58,371 nucleotides of DNA from Chitinispirillaceae bacterium (lineage in GTDB: Bacteria; Fibrobacterota; Chitinivibrionia; Chitinivibrionales; Chitinispirillaceae). The notes below the pieces were generated by a model. The model saw nothing but the letters and a program-made list of their open reading frames with translations, was not told where the DNA came from and searched no databases. The position numbers and the translations under genes were made by a program. Of the stretch, positions 16,294 to 24,739 are shown piece after piece (the stretch's first letter is position 1; each line of letters opens with the position of its first letter). The stretch spans positions 1 to 58,371 of the forward strand of contig JAFGIW010000027.1 in NCBI GenBank assembly GCA_016929415.1. The letters are read 5' to 3'.

Positions 16294-18084
16294 TCAGGAT
16301 TGTTGCCCCTCCAGACGTATCCCCAGTTCCTTCAACTGGCTCTCTTCAACGCTGTCGGGAGCATCGTCCATCAGTGAAATCCCCGCGGTAGTTTTGGGGA
16401 AGGCGATAACGTCCCTTATACTTTCGAGTCCCAACATCAACATTACCAGCCGATCGAGTCCGAATGCGATGCCGCCATGGGGTGGAGCGCCGAATGAGAG
16501 AGCTTTAAGCAAAAAACCGAATTTTCGTTCCGCCTCAGCCTTGCTGATTCCCAATAAATTAAAAATCTTCTGCTGAATTCCGCTATAGTGTATCCTTATA
16601 CTCCCTCCACCGACCTCAAAACCGTTAAGCACCAGATCATAACTTCGCGAACGGGCTCTGAAATACTCCGGTGTATCCAGCAACTGAATATCTTCCGCTA
16701 ATGGTGCAGTAAAAGGATGGTGAACCGATACATATCGGTTCTCCTCCTTACTGAACTCGAAAAGCGGGAATTCAGTGATCCAGGCAAAATTGAACCGGTC
16801 CGCCTCGATAAGATTTTTTATCCGCCCGATTTCCAGGCGCAACTGCCCCATAGCGGTAAAACAGGTCCGCTCTTCAGCGGCGATACAAAACAACATATCA
16901 CCGGGCTTTACCGAAGTTACGGTAAGCAACTTGCCTTCTTCGTCATCAGAAATAAATTTTCTTGAGGGCCCCTCCAGTCCGTTTTCGGTATGCCGCAACC
17001 AGACTAACCCTTTTGCGCCGAATTTCGCGACATGGGCAGTAAGCGTATCGATCTGTTTGCGGGTCAAGTCTGCACATTGAGGTGCGGCAAGCGCACCAAT
17101 ACTGTCCTTATTTTCAAGCGCCGATCTGAATACATTGAAAGTCGAGGTGCTGAGCACAGAGCTTACATCGCAAATAGGCACCCCGAACCGTAAATCCGGC
17201 TTGTCACTCCCATAAGTGGAGAAAGCTTCATCATAGGTCATTCTCTGAAACGGAACAGTGACCTCGATATTCAGACAGGATTTGAAAATCGATGCCATCA
17301 TACCCTCAAAGGTGGCATAAATGTCGTTTTCATCAATAAACGACATCTCGACATCGATCTGGGTGAACTCCGGTTGCCGGTCGGCACGAAGATCCTCATC
17401 ACGAAAACAGCGGGCGATTTGGAAATAACGTTCAAAACCGGCAACCATCAATATCTGTTTATACGTCTGAGGTGATTGCGGCAATGCATAGAATTTTCCT
17501 TTATTGATGCGGCTCGGGACGAGGAAATCACGGGCCCCCTCGGGAGTACTTCTCATGAGAACCGGTGTTTCAATCTCGATAAATTCCCTGCTCCAGAGAT
17601 ATTTTCGCACTTCCGCCGTTACCAGATGACGAAAAGTAATGTTTTTGCTCAAGGAAGGCCGGCGCAAATCCAGATAACGGTAACGATACCGCAGCTCTTC
17701 AGACTCCGATGCATCGGGATCATTGATGTGCAGGGGCGGCGTCGCGGCGTCATTGAGAACAGTCAAGCCTGAAGCGATGACCTCGATCTCACCCGTCGCC
17801 ATACGGGGATTGGCCATATTCGTTGGTCGTAAACGTACCTTGCCGCTTACCGCGACGACAAATTCATGTCGCAATTCTGCGGCTGCAGCGGAAGTTTCCG
17901 GCTCGTCCACCGGATTGAACACCACCTGGGTAATACCATGCCGGTCTCGTAAATCGATGAAAATAATTCCGCCGTGATTACGCCAGTTATGTACCCAGCC
18001 GTTAAGAACGACGTTCAAACCATCATTCCGGGCTGACAGCTCGCCACAGGAGTGTGTCTTATGCCAGGAAGAAACCGTTGTCAT
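16294..18084 (-). CDS. aspS: Aspartyl-tRNA synthetase, bacterial type
   Basis: The product is 596 residues, the usual length of bacterial AspRS. ATG 18084 was chosen with AAAGGAT upstream; a 30-residue extension is not conserved. Seen in order: OB-fold anticodon domain (VVLNGWVHNWRNHGG), class II motif 1 near FIEIETPVLMRSTPEGARD, motif 2 (RCFRDEDLRADRQPEFTQID), the GAD insertion and motif 3 (GGIAFGLDRLVMLML). It charges tRNA-Asp in the cytoplasm. Whether it is discriminating or not cannot be decided by eye. It faces away from the kinase gene across a long AT-rich spacer. Confidence 0.96.
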   Translation of the reverse strand: MTTVSSWHKTHSCGELSARNDGLNVVLNGWVHNWRNHGGIIFIDLRDRHGITQVVFNPVDEPETSAAAAELRHEFVVAVSGKVRLRPTNMANPRMATGEIEVIASGLTVLNDAATPPLHINDPDASESEELRYRYRYLDLRRPSLSKNITFRHLVTAEVRKYLWSREFIEIETPVLMRSTPEGARDFLVPSRINKGKFYALPQSPQTYKQILMVAGFERYFQIARCFRDEDLRADRQPEFTQIDVEMSFIDENDIYATFEGMMASIFKSCLNIEVTVPFQRMTYDEAFSTYGSDKPDLRFGVPICDVSSVLSTSTFNVFRSALENKDSIGALAAPQCADLTRKQIDTLTAHVAKFGAKGLVWLRHTENGLEGPSRKFISDDEEGKLLTVTSVKPGDMLFCIAAEERTCFTAMGQLRLEIGRIKNLIEADRFNFAWITEFPLFEFSKEENRYVSVHHPFTAPLAEDIQLLDTPEYFRARSRSYDLVLNGFEVGGGSIRIHYSGIQQKIFNLLGISKAEAERKFGFLLKALSFGAPPHGGIAFGLDRLVMLMLGLESIRDVIAFPKTTAGISLMDDAPDSVEESQLKELGIRLEGQQS

Positions 18085-18428
18085 AGCATCCTTTGTCAAA
18101 ATCGTTGTTATGAAAACAACCCAGAATCCAGATGAAAATAACTTGTGGTTGGTGATTAGCAAAGGGCGATACAACTATTCAAGGCTTACTATATTCAGAA
18201 ACCAGAAGGAAGAAAACCTGTTTTTATATATTATTATTTATTCTATTTTCTTTCCTGACCCCCGACTTCTGAAAAAATGCAAACATTTTCAACTAATTCT
18301 TGCTTTTTGTAATATATTAAAATAATATAATTTTGCCCTATAATAATGTTTTAAATTTACTTGCGTGCGGCAAACAACTATTTTTTATTTAATTTGTATC
18401 AGCGCTATTAGCATCATCCGATTTCTTT
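18085..18428. promoter_or_regulatory. AT-rich divergent intergenic region between aspS and the kinase gene
   Basis: This 344-base stretch is far richer in A and T than its surroundings (for example 18211-18260 and 18300-18400) and must hold promoters for both directions. A perfect TATAAT lies at 18339-18344 on the plus strand, about 85 bases before the kinase ATG, preceded by long A/T tracts that could act as an UP element; no good -35 hexamer is visible. No open reading frame of note was seen. Confidence 0.5.
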
Positions 18429-20165
18429 ATGAGTACAGGTACGACACAATCGACACCGAAAGCCCCCTCCGGTTCCGCACCGGTCAAAGAGCAGATGCTT
18501 CAGGAAGGTGATCTTCTTGGCCATTGCCGCGTCAGGGAGCTGATCGCGGCGGGCGGAATGGCAAATGTATATAAAGTATGGCACGAACAACTCGAAGTCG
18601 TCCGCGCGATAAAGATTCTTAAACCCGGATTCAGCGACGAAGCACGGGGACGCCTCGAAACAGAGGCGAAAATTTCGGCCAATTTACGTCATACGAATAT
18701 TGTTGAGATTTACGGCATGGGATACTGGAACGACATACCGTACATCGAGATGGAATACATCGACGGCCCGTCGTTAAAGGATCTCCTCGAAAAAAACATC
18801 CGTCTTCCCATGCAGTTTTCGCTTTCGGTTGTCCATTGCGTCTGTACAGCACTCCAGTTCGCCTATAATCAGGACATGACCCTTTACGGCAAGGTCTACG
18901 ACCGCCTCATTCATCGCGACATCAAACCGGCCAATATTCTGCTGACCACAAGGGGTATCGTCAAACTGGCCGATTTCGGCATAGCGCGTCCGAGTGAAGT
19001 GAGCATTCATACCGTTGGATCAAAAGTCATGGGCACGTTCGCCTACCTGAGCCCCGAACAGCTCAATGGTGAAAAACTTGATCAGCGGTCCGACGTCTAT
19101 TCGCTCGGAACCGTTCTTTACGAAATGCTCACCGGCGCGAAAACATTCCCCCAGAAACTGCTCGCCGAACTGGTCCAGCGGAAATCCAACGGACAATTCA
19201 TCCCGGTCGGATCGATGGGGGTCCATCTGCCCCATCAACTTAGCAGCGCTGTCGAAAAAGCCTTGGCATTCGACCGGATAAAACGGTTCTGTGATGCGGG
19301 AGAATTCAATATCGAGCTTACGGCCATTATAAGAAGGCTTACGACAAAAACCCCCGAAGAGATCATCCGGACCTATCTTAAAAATCCTTATGCCCCCGGG
19401 TTGCGCCGAAAACCTGTAATCGACATCGTGCCGGTGGTGCGGAGCGTCGGGATCGTAGCGATAATCGTTGTTTTCGCTTTCATTGCGTTTCGAACGGCTT
19501 CGCGGTTCAGGTATACATTTACACAGTGGAAACAGTACCTTATTCCGCCCGCCGTTCCGTCGCCGCCTGCGGCGGCGAACCAACTGCCTACCCTGCCGTC
19601 GAAAACCATTATTCCGCAAAGAAATGATCAACCGCCGAAGGCATCAATACCGAAACACGCACCCGTGGATCCACTCACCGCTGCTCTGAAAAAATTCAGC
19701 TCCGGTGATTATGCGGAAGCGATTTCGGCACTCGAATCGATTTCACCCGATATTCTCTCTCCACCCCAGAAGAAGCTGCGCGTGATCCGGCTCCTGCAGG
19801 CATATATTTCTTTCGGCAACATTGAAGAGGCCAACAACCTTGCTGCAGGCGAGCCGGTTGACGACGGACTCTTCTATCTGCTCAAAAGTCAGATTGCAGT
19901 GCAGCGCAATCAGCTCGAAATTGCTCTCGAAGCCGCTGATGCTGCGCTTTCAACCCCATCCTCCTACGATAAAGCACTCCGGAGAAAGGCCTCTTTTCAG
20001 AAAGCGTTGGTGCTTCATTCCCGTTATTTCCTTAAACCGAATCAAACAAATTTTAAGAGTACCCGTGAAGGCTGGAAAGCATATGTCGCCGACTATTGCT
20101 CCAATGACGATCATTCAAAAGAGTGTCATGAAGCTTTAGAGAAGCTTTCAACACTTGAACAATGA
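18429..20165 (+). CDS. Membrane Ser/Thr protein kinase with an extracytoplasmic TPR-like region
   Basis: The 578-residue product has a PknB-type kinase domain (about 28-300): glycine loop AAGGMANVYKV, lysine in RAIKIL (K62), catalytic loop IHRDIKPANI, DFG in ADFGIA and SPEQL in the APE position, so it is predicted active. A single membrane helix lies near residues 330-350 (VGIVAIIVVFAFIAF). After a Pro/Ala-rich linker, residues 415-575 are helical repeats with a TPR-like character (FSSGDYAEAISALESI). The extracytoplasmic part may sense envelope state. It lies 440 bases ahead of the roadblock gene cluster, transcribed the same way. Confidence 0.9.
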   Translation: MSTGTTQSTPKAPSGSAPVKEQMLQEGDLLGHCRVRELIAAGGMANVYKVWHEQLEVVRAIKILKPGFSDEARGRLETEAKISANLRHTNIVEIYGMGYWNDIPYIEMEYIDGPSLKDLLEKNIRLPMQFSLSVVHCVCTALQFAYNQDMTLYGKVYDRLIHRDIKPANILLTTRGIVKLADFGIARPSEVSIHTVGSKVMGTFAYLSPEQLNGEKLDQRSDVYSLGTVLYEMLTGAKTFPQKLLAELVQRKSNGQFIPVGSMGVHLPHQLSSAVEKALAFDRIKRFCDAGEFNIELTAIIRRLTTKTPEEIIRTYLKNPYAPGLRRKPVIDIVPVVRSVGIVAIIVVFAFIAFRTASRFRYTFTQWKQYLIPPAVPSPPAAANQLPTLPSKTIIPQRNDQPPKASIPKHAPVDPLTAALKKFSSGDYAEAISALESISPDILSPPQKKLRVIRLLQAYISFGNIEEANNLAAGEPVDDGLFYLLKSQIAVQRNQLEIALEAADAALSTPSSYDKALRRKASFQKALVLHSRYFLKPNQTNFKSTREGWKAYVADYCSNDDHSKECHEALEKLSTLEQ

Positions 20166-20619
20166 TGCACTTTTATAGTAAGTAAGCATCCACCGGCACT
20201 CCGGCGGCTTCGAAAAATAAAGGCCGTCTCACCGCTCCGCCGGGAAATTAAAAGAGCACCCGCCATCTCTTCACCGGACGTGTTTCCCGGATACAACCGC
20301 ACCTCAATTAACTGCCAATGAGTTCGCTTGATGAGTAATGAAGGATTGTTATTGATATAAGGCTCCGCAAGATAATAATATAGAATTAGGTAACCATATT
20401 CAGTAACGATTCGCCCATGATCAACCGCTTATAGGGGAATAGGGGAATTTCCCTAGACCGACACCTGAGGAGCATCGTTATAAGGTATTGAAAATAAAAA
20501 GATAATGATAGCTAAGCCGTTGACGGAAATACTATCTTTTATTTGAAAGGATAAGCCCTGACACAACAACCGGCAGCGGCCGCGAGCGGCAGGGACCCTG
20601 AAAATTGAAAGCGGATCCG
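20166..20619 (+). other. 454-base spacer with repeats upstream of the DUF4388 gene
   Basis: No coding frame was recognised. It holds a direct repeat ATAGGGGA-ATAGGGGA at 20431-20445, overlapping a quasi-palindrome TAGGG-N6-CCCTA (20440-20455), and an AT-rich inverted repeat AAATAAAAAGATA (20492-20504) with TATCTTTTATTT (20533-20544), which could be a weak terminator or a leader structure. A known riboswitch was not recognised. Confidence 0.4.
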
Positions 20620-22080
20620 ATGATCGTCCATAACCATATCACCCCCGCCTTGCGCCACGCCGTCCACCAGTATGATACGCTGGTCGTGTCCCGCGACCAT
20701 GCGCTGTTCAACCAGTTGGGCTCCTTTCTCAAAGAGTTCGAACCTGAGCGCACCCCGGTGCTATTTGACAATCAAGCATCCTTTACCGCCTTTGAAAATG
20801 CCCTTAAAAAATGCGATCTCATGCTCTGCGATATCCGTTCGGACTATGCCGTCATCGGGCTCAGCGCCTCCGCCATGGAATGCGTCCCCGCGCATACGCT
20901 CTCCATTGGATTGACCAATAACAATGAGTGTTCCCCGGAAGTGCTCAATCTGCCGCAGCATCCGCGCTTCAGCGGAATCATCGATAACCGAAACGGCTGG
21001 TTTGCGAACTGGCACCAGATCGCTGCAATCAGACAGGCGTGGCACAACCCCCTCATGGTATCCCGCATCGAAGAAGTCCCGGTGAATGATGTGATACAGA
21101 TGATCTCTTCTGGCCGCTGGAATACAATAGTCCATATCGAAGGATTCGACGCTGCAGCGCCCTCATCAGCTGCAAGAAAACCGCTGCGGGGGTGCATTTC
21201 GTTTTACCAGGGAGAACCTCAGACGGCGTGGTCATGGCGCAGTGCAGGAATCGAGGCGATATTCGACCTTCTCTCGATCAAACAGGGGGTTTTGCAGGTG
21301 ATAAAGAACCTCTGCGCCCCCACCATCCGCAACGTATTTCTGCAAACGGAGGAAATACTGCTTTCGTATGCAGTCGCTCTTGACGAGTCCGCATTCACGA
21401 CATCCCCCGGCAAGAAAAACTTCGATCCTCCGGAATACCATTCTCCTGAAATGTCTCCTGTCAACCAGTGCCGGGACGCGGTTTCTTCGACGACGCCGGT
21501 GCCGGTTGCCGACGGGGGAAAACGTTCCTGGTGGAAATCAAACGGTGCCCGGCTCATTGAAACAGTAACCAATACTCAGCCTCAATCAATACTCCTGCGC
21601 TGGATGAATGAGGAAGAGCTGCTGCGGATAGCCAATGAACAAATGAACCCGGGATTTCTGTTTTTTTATGGTAAGGAAGCAATACTTATCAAGCTATTTT
21701 CAGCATGTTCACGCGGTTTTTCTTCCGGAAAAATGAATGCGGACAACCGCTTCCCGGTACTGCGGCTCGGACGTTCTCATGAGCAGTGCCTGTATATTTC
21801 AGGTCTTGACCCTGCCGTTGATAGGAAATGCGTACGCAATCATCATGCAGTGCTCTTCATGACTTCTGAGGAGCCGGACCTGATCAAACAGCTCTGTTCA
21901 CGGCACCACGCATCGCTCCAGATCGTCACCGATCCGGAGCATGCTCCGCCACAGGGTGTGCCTTGCGTATTTCCCGACGATTCCCTGGCCGTTCACCTGC
22001 TTGCCGCTCCCGATTTTTCATGGCAGAGTTTGAAAACACTGCTCATCGGCATCATCTCAACCCTTGTGGATATTGATTGA
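20620..22080 (+). CDS. Pseudo-receiver / DUF4388 (PATAN-like) / degenerate GTPase-like protein
   Basis: The product is 486 residues from ATG 20620; TTG 20605 is a possible earlier start, and neither has a clear ribosome-binding site. Residues 15-120 look like a Rossmann-type receiver relative (DTLVVSRDHALFNQL, DLMLCDIRS) but lack the full set of response-regulator residues. Residues about 150-245 match DUF4388: VNDVIQMISSGRWNTIVHI, GCISFYQGEPQTAWSWRSAG, IEAIFDLLSIKQGVLQV. The last 150 residues have the spacing of a Ras/MglA-like fold (GFLFFYGKEAILIKLF, then HAVLFMTSEEP, ASLQIVTDPE) but no GxxxxGK[ST] and no NKxD, so GTP binding is doubtful. It opens a run of roadblock genes. Confidence 0.65.
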   Translation: MIVHNHITPALRHAVHQYDTLVVSRDHALFNQLGSFLKEFEPERTPVLFDNQASFTAFENALKKCDLMLCDIRSDYAVIGLSASAMECVPAHTLSIGLTNNNECSPEVLNLPQHPRFSGIIDNRNGWFANWHQIAAIRQAWHNPLMVSRIEEVPVNDVIQMISSGRWNTIVHIEGFDAAAPSSAARKPLRGCISFYQGEPQTAWSWRSAGIEAIFDLLSIKQGVLQVIKNLCAPTIRNVFLQTEEILLSYAVALDESAFTTSPGKKNFDPPEYHSPEMSPVNQCRDAVSSTTPVPVADGGKRSWWKSNGARLIETVTNTQPQSILLRWMNEEELLRIANEQMNPGFLFFYGKEAILIKLFSACSRGFSSGKMNADNRFPVLRLGRSHEQCLYISGLDPAVDRKCVRNHHAVLFMTSEEPDLIKQLCSRHHASLQIVTDPEHAPPQGVPCVFPDDSLAVHLLAAPDFSWQSLKTLLIGIISTLVDID

Positions 22081-22090
22081 GGAGAAACCG

Positions 22091-23167
22091 TTGCCATCCT
22101 TCGAAATGATGCTTGAACAAATTCTGCTTGGAAAGGGTTCAGGAGTGTCCGAACCGCTTTCGGGCGCATTAAAGCGGACGTACGGTAGACAATTGTTAAC
22201 CCTTTCACTCGAATCGATTCATGGTCCGTTCTTTACCACCGGTTCAGCCGATGTGCCTCCATCCGATGGGGAACGGAACTTTAATGCACTGCCGTCGCTT
22301 ACCGGCGGACCGAAAAACGAAAAACGGTTTTTCTTTACAATGTCCGACCGGCGCTGGGAGGTGCTGTCGGCATTCACGCTGACGACGTCGCCGTTTTTCA
22401 CTACCCTGACACTTGATATATCAGATCCGGCAAGCGCCCCGATCCGTTCGCGTCTTTTCAAACTCGCCGACTACTTCACCGTGCAATGCAGAAAGCTTCT
22501 TCAGGGATATTGTGATGCCGTTTTCCGGCAGCAACCGACGTCGGGACAACCGGCCGATCAGTTCGGCATCGAAAAAAGCATACTCCGGAAAATTATCGAT
22601 TTCTCAGCGCACGTTCACTGCGCCGTTCTGCTTGATGAAGACGGTTTCATCATCCATACCGAAGGATCATCCGGATCGGTCGACGAACTAGGCGGCGCGC
22701 TTGCCCGTCTTTTCTATCGCAGCAATCACGAAATCGCCCGCCTCGATTGCGCCGATTGTCACGCCGTTACTATCGCCGACCAGGAATACACGATCCGCAT
22801 CGGCCGGCTTGCGGGCACTTCACTCGCATTTGCCGTTTCGGTCGAGGGACCCCATGCGACCTCATTCGCCCACTTTCTCCATAAGGTCGCATCCGAAGCG
22901 CTGACCGATCATGCATGGCGCACCGGACAATTATGGGGAGTCGCCGTCGCTGAGCTTCCCGAACCTGCGCGCATTCGTGAATCATGGTTCAGTCCGCCCC
23001 GGTTGCTGCCGCACGGCAAGTTTGTGGGGAAAAAAGGAGGCAAATCGTTTCATGCCGCCAACTGCCAGATACTTGCGAAAACCGACCCGTCCCTGCTTCA
23101 ATGGTTTAAGAGCAGGGCGATAGCCATTGAAAACGGATTGCGTCCCTGCGGCGCATGTAACCCTTGA
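22091..23167 (+). CDS. Roadblock/LC7-domain protein with a C-terminal Ada-like zinc-binding module
   Basis: The product is 358 residues if TTG 22091 is used; GAGGAG lies 6 bases upstream and overlaps the stop of the preceding gene. ATG 22106 is an alternative. The first 150 residues are unassigned. Residues about 165-275 form a roadblock/LC7 unit (ILRKIIDFSAHVHCAVLLDE, DGFIIHTEG, ELGGALARLF). The last 55 residues (FVGKKGGKSFHAANCQIL... SRAIAIENGLRPCGACNP) follow the pattern F-H-x3-C then SR-x2-AI-x2-G-x-RPC-x2-C of small zinc modules related to the Ada N-terminal domain. A roadblock dimerisation unit joined to such a module is uncommon to my knowledge. Confidence 0.72.
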   Translation: MPSFEMMLEQILLGKGSGVSEPLSGALKRTYGRQLLTLSLESIHGPFFTTGSADVPPSDGERNFNALPSLTGGPKNEKRFFFTMSDRRWEVLSAFTLTTSPFFTTLTLDISDPASAPIRSRLFKLADYFTVQCRKLLQGYCDAVFRQQPTSGQPADQFGIEKSILRKIIDFSAHVHCAVLLDEDGFIIHTEGSSGSVDELGGALARLFYRSNHEIARLDCADCHAVTIADQEYTIRIGRLAGTSLAFAVSVEGPHATSFAHFLHKVASEALTDHAWRTGQLWGVAVAELPEPARIRESWFSPPRLLPHGKFVGKKGGKSFHAANCQILAKTDPSLLQWFKSRAIAIENGLRPCGACNP

Positions 23168-23173
23168 CAGGTA

Positions 23174-23533
23174 ATGACGATGACCGACCAGAAAACATGC
23201 GAATACATCGTGACGAATGCCGGTTCGGTCGAAGCGGCCATCATCATCAGCGGCAGCGGACTTCCGCTGGCCTGGCATACCGCCAGGGACACTGCCGTTG
23301 ATGAGGTATCGTCGATCAGCGCGGGTCTTCTCGCCATTGCCCGTGAACTGCACCTTTTCGATACGACTTCGAATGCTTCGATGATATTCGAGACCGCCTT
23401 CGGCGCGATCATCATCAGGACCATCGATGCCGATTCGCTGCTGGTGCTCTGTCTTCTCAACGGCTATTCGTTTTTAACCATAAATCGTCTGCTGCAGAAA
23501 GTTTATCCGAATGAATCAGATGTCCATCAGTAA
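23174..23533 (+). CDS. Single-domain roadblock/LC7-like protein
   Basis: The 119-residue product (a second Met two codons later is an alternative start) has the roadblock layout: strand VEAAIIISGSGLPLAWHTA, helix EVSSISAGLLAIARELHLF, strand ASMIFETAFGAIIIRTID, strand SLLVLCLLNG and a last helix. It is the most divergent of the set. Six bases separate it from the previous stop, so it is in the same operon. Roadblock proteins bind as dimers to small GTPases or act as GTPase-activating partners. Confidence 0.68.
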   Translation: MTMTDQKTCEYIVTNAGSVEAAIIISGSGLPLAWHTARDTAVDEVSSISAGLLAIARELHLFDTTSNASMIFETAFGAIIIRTIDADSLLVLCLLNGYSFLTINRLLQKVYPNESDVHQ

Positions 23534-23591
23534 TCATTCACCGTTCCGCTACACCTGTTGCGGTGTGAAGCTGAAAAAGAGGAGGTAAGGT

Positions 23592-23945
23592 ATGGCAAAA
23601 TCAGTCAAGGATGCACTTGAGGATTTCCTGCGGATCGAGGGCGTCACGGCGGTTGCAATCGTCGGTCGCGACGGCTTTGTCATTGAAAGCGCAAGTCGCA
23701 TCAAACTCGATCCCGACGCACTCGGTGCGGTCGTGGCAAGCGCCATCGGCGCCTCGGAAATGGTCGGCAAAGATTTCAGCATGGGAAAGCTCGAGCAGTA
23801 CCTGCTGGAGTTTGAAATGGGTAAAGCGATCATTGCAGCGGCGGGAAACGATATTTTCGTTCTGACTACCGATACCACGGCGGTCATCGGGAGCGTGCGG
23901 TATGCGGTCAAGAAGGGAATAGACGGGTTGACGAAGTTACTGTAA
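23592..23945 (+). CDS. Single-domain roadblock/LC7 protein
   Basis: The 117-residue product is the clearest roadblock protein here: VAIVGRDGFVIESAS, DALGAVVASAIGASEMVG, GKLEQYLLEFEMGKAIIAAA and DIFVLTTDTTAVIGSVRYA, in the order expected for MglB-type folds. AGGAGGTAAGGT lies just before the ATG, which points to strong translation. It shares the phrase xGKLEQYLLEFExGKxI with the next gene (RLEWVLLEYERGRMI), so the two are probably paralogues. Confidence 0.88.
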   Translation: MAKSVKDALEDFLRIEGVTAVAIVGRDGFVIESASRIKLDPDALGAVVASAIGASEMVGKDFSMGKLEQYLLEFEMGKAIIAAAGNDIFVLTTDTTAVIGSVRYAVKKGIDGLTKLL

Positions 23946-24059
23946 ACGGTCGGACCGGAATGGCGTTGCGGCAGAAAGGACCATTGATCATCGCCGATCT
24001 CCATGATTATAGAGTGGAAACGAACACAAAAGGCGGCGTTCGTTTTTTGGGGAAGGTAC

Positions 24060-24425
24060 ATGCAACAGGAAAATGCTCATTCGATTTTTACCACGGTGGT
24101 TGAAACGCGCGGAGTGGAAGGTGTTTTTGAAATCAGTACCGATGGGTTCATTCTTCGTGCGCTTCAGAGCCGGTCGAGCGATCCGGAGGCGATAGCTGCG
24201 GTAATCGCGGCAACGATACGTTTCTGGAGAAAAATCGGTGATGATCTTAGGCTCGGACGATTAGAATGGGTTCTGTTGGAGTATGAACGGGGAAGAATGA
24301 TCGTTGCGCATCATGGAAACACCATGCTGGTGATCATCGGTTCATTGCATATGATTTATGGAGAGGTGCTTATGAAGGTGCGGCCGTCGTTTTCCCGTCA
24401 CGCCGAAGAAGTAACGCCGGATTGA
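24060..24425 (+). CDS. Single-domain roadblock/LC7 protein, paralogue of the preceding gene
   Basis: The 121-residue product starts at ATG 24060 with GGGGAAGG upstream; a longer frame from 24003 is rejected. It matches its neighbour domain by domain: VEGVFEISTDGFILRALQS, EAIAAVIAATIRFWRKIG, GRLEWVLLEYERGRMIVA, TMLVIIGS, then a short charged tail. The 114-base spacer before it holds no gene. It closes the roadblock cluster. Confidence 0.8.
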   Translation: MQQENAHSIFTTVVETRGVEGVFEISTDGFILRALQSRSSDPEAIAAVIAATIRFWRKIGDDLRLGRLEWVLLEYERGRMIVAHHGNTMLVIIGSLHMIYGEVLMKVRPSFSRHAEEVTPD

Positions 24426-24739
24426 CCTCCATGCCGCTCTGTTCTGAATTGTATAATGGTGAAAAAGGAGAAGCCTATACCAAACAGTATTGATTCGTTG
24501 CATAATATCGCCCGCTTCGTCGGCGCACTTGCGAGCGCCTGCAAAAAGCCCTTGCCAAACGGGGATTGTCTGGTCAATTTGCTGGTCAATGAGATTCGTT
24601 GCGGCTCGAAGCAGTGATTTCCGATCCGGGTATCCTGCTGCAGCCTCCGGTATCCGGCATGCGTGAACAAATTCCTTGCATCACTCGGCCTGAAAGATTT
24701 ATTTATATAAGGGGAGACCAGTAGAAAAGGGAGTCTATA
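24426..24739 (+). other. 314-base spacer after the roadblock cluster
   Basis: A 53-codon frame (24456-24617, starting MVKKEKPIPNSIDS) is open here but has no ribosome-binding site and no recognised relatives; it may be chance. A TTATTTATATAAGG stretch near 24700 could be the -10 region for the next gene. Nothing else was seen. Confidence 0.3.
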
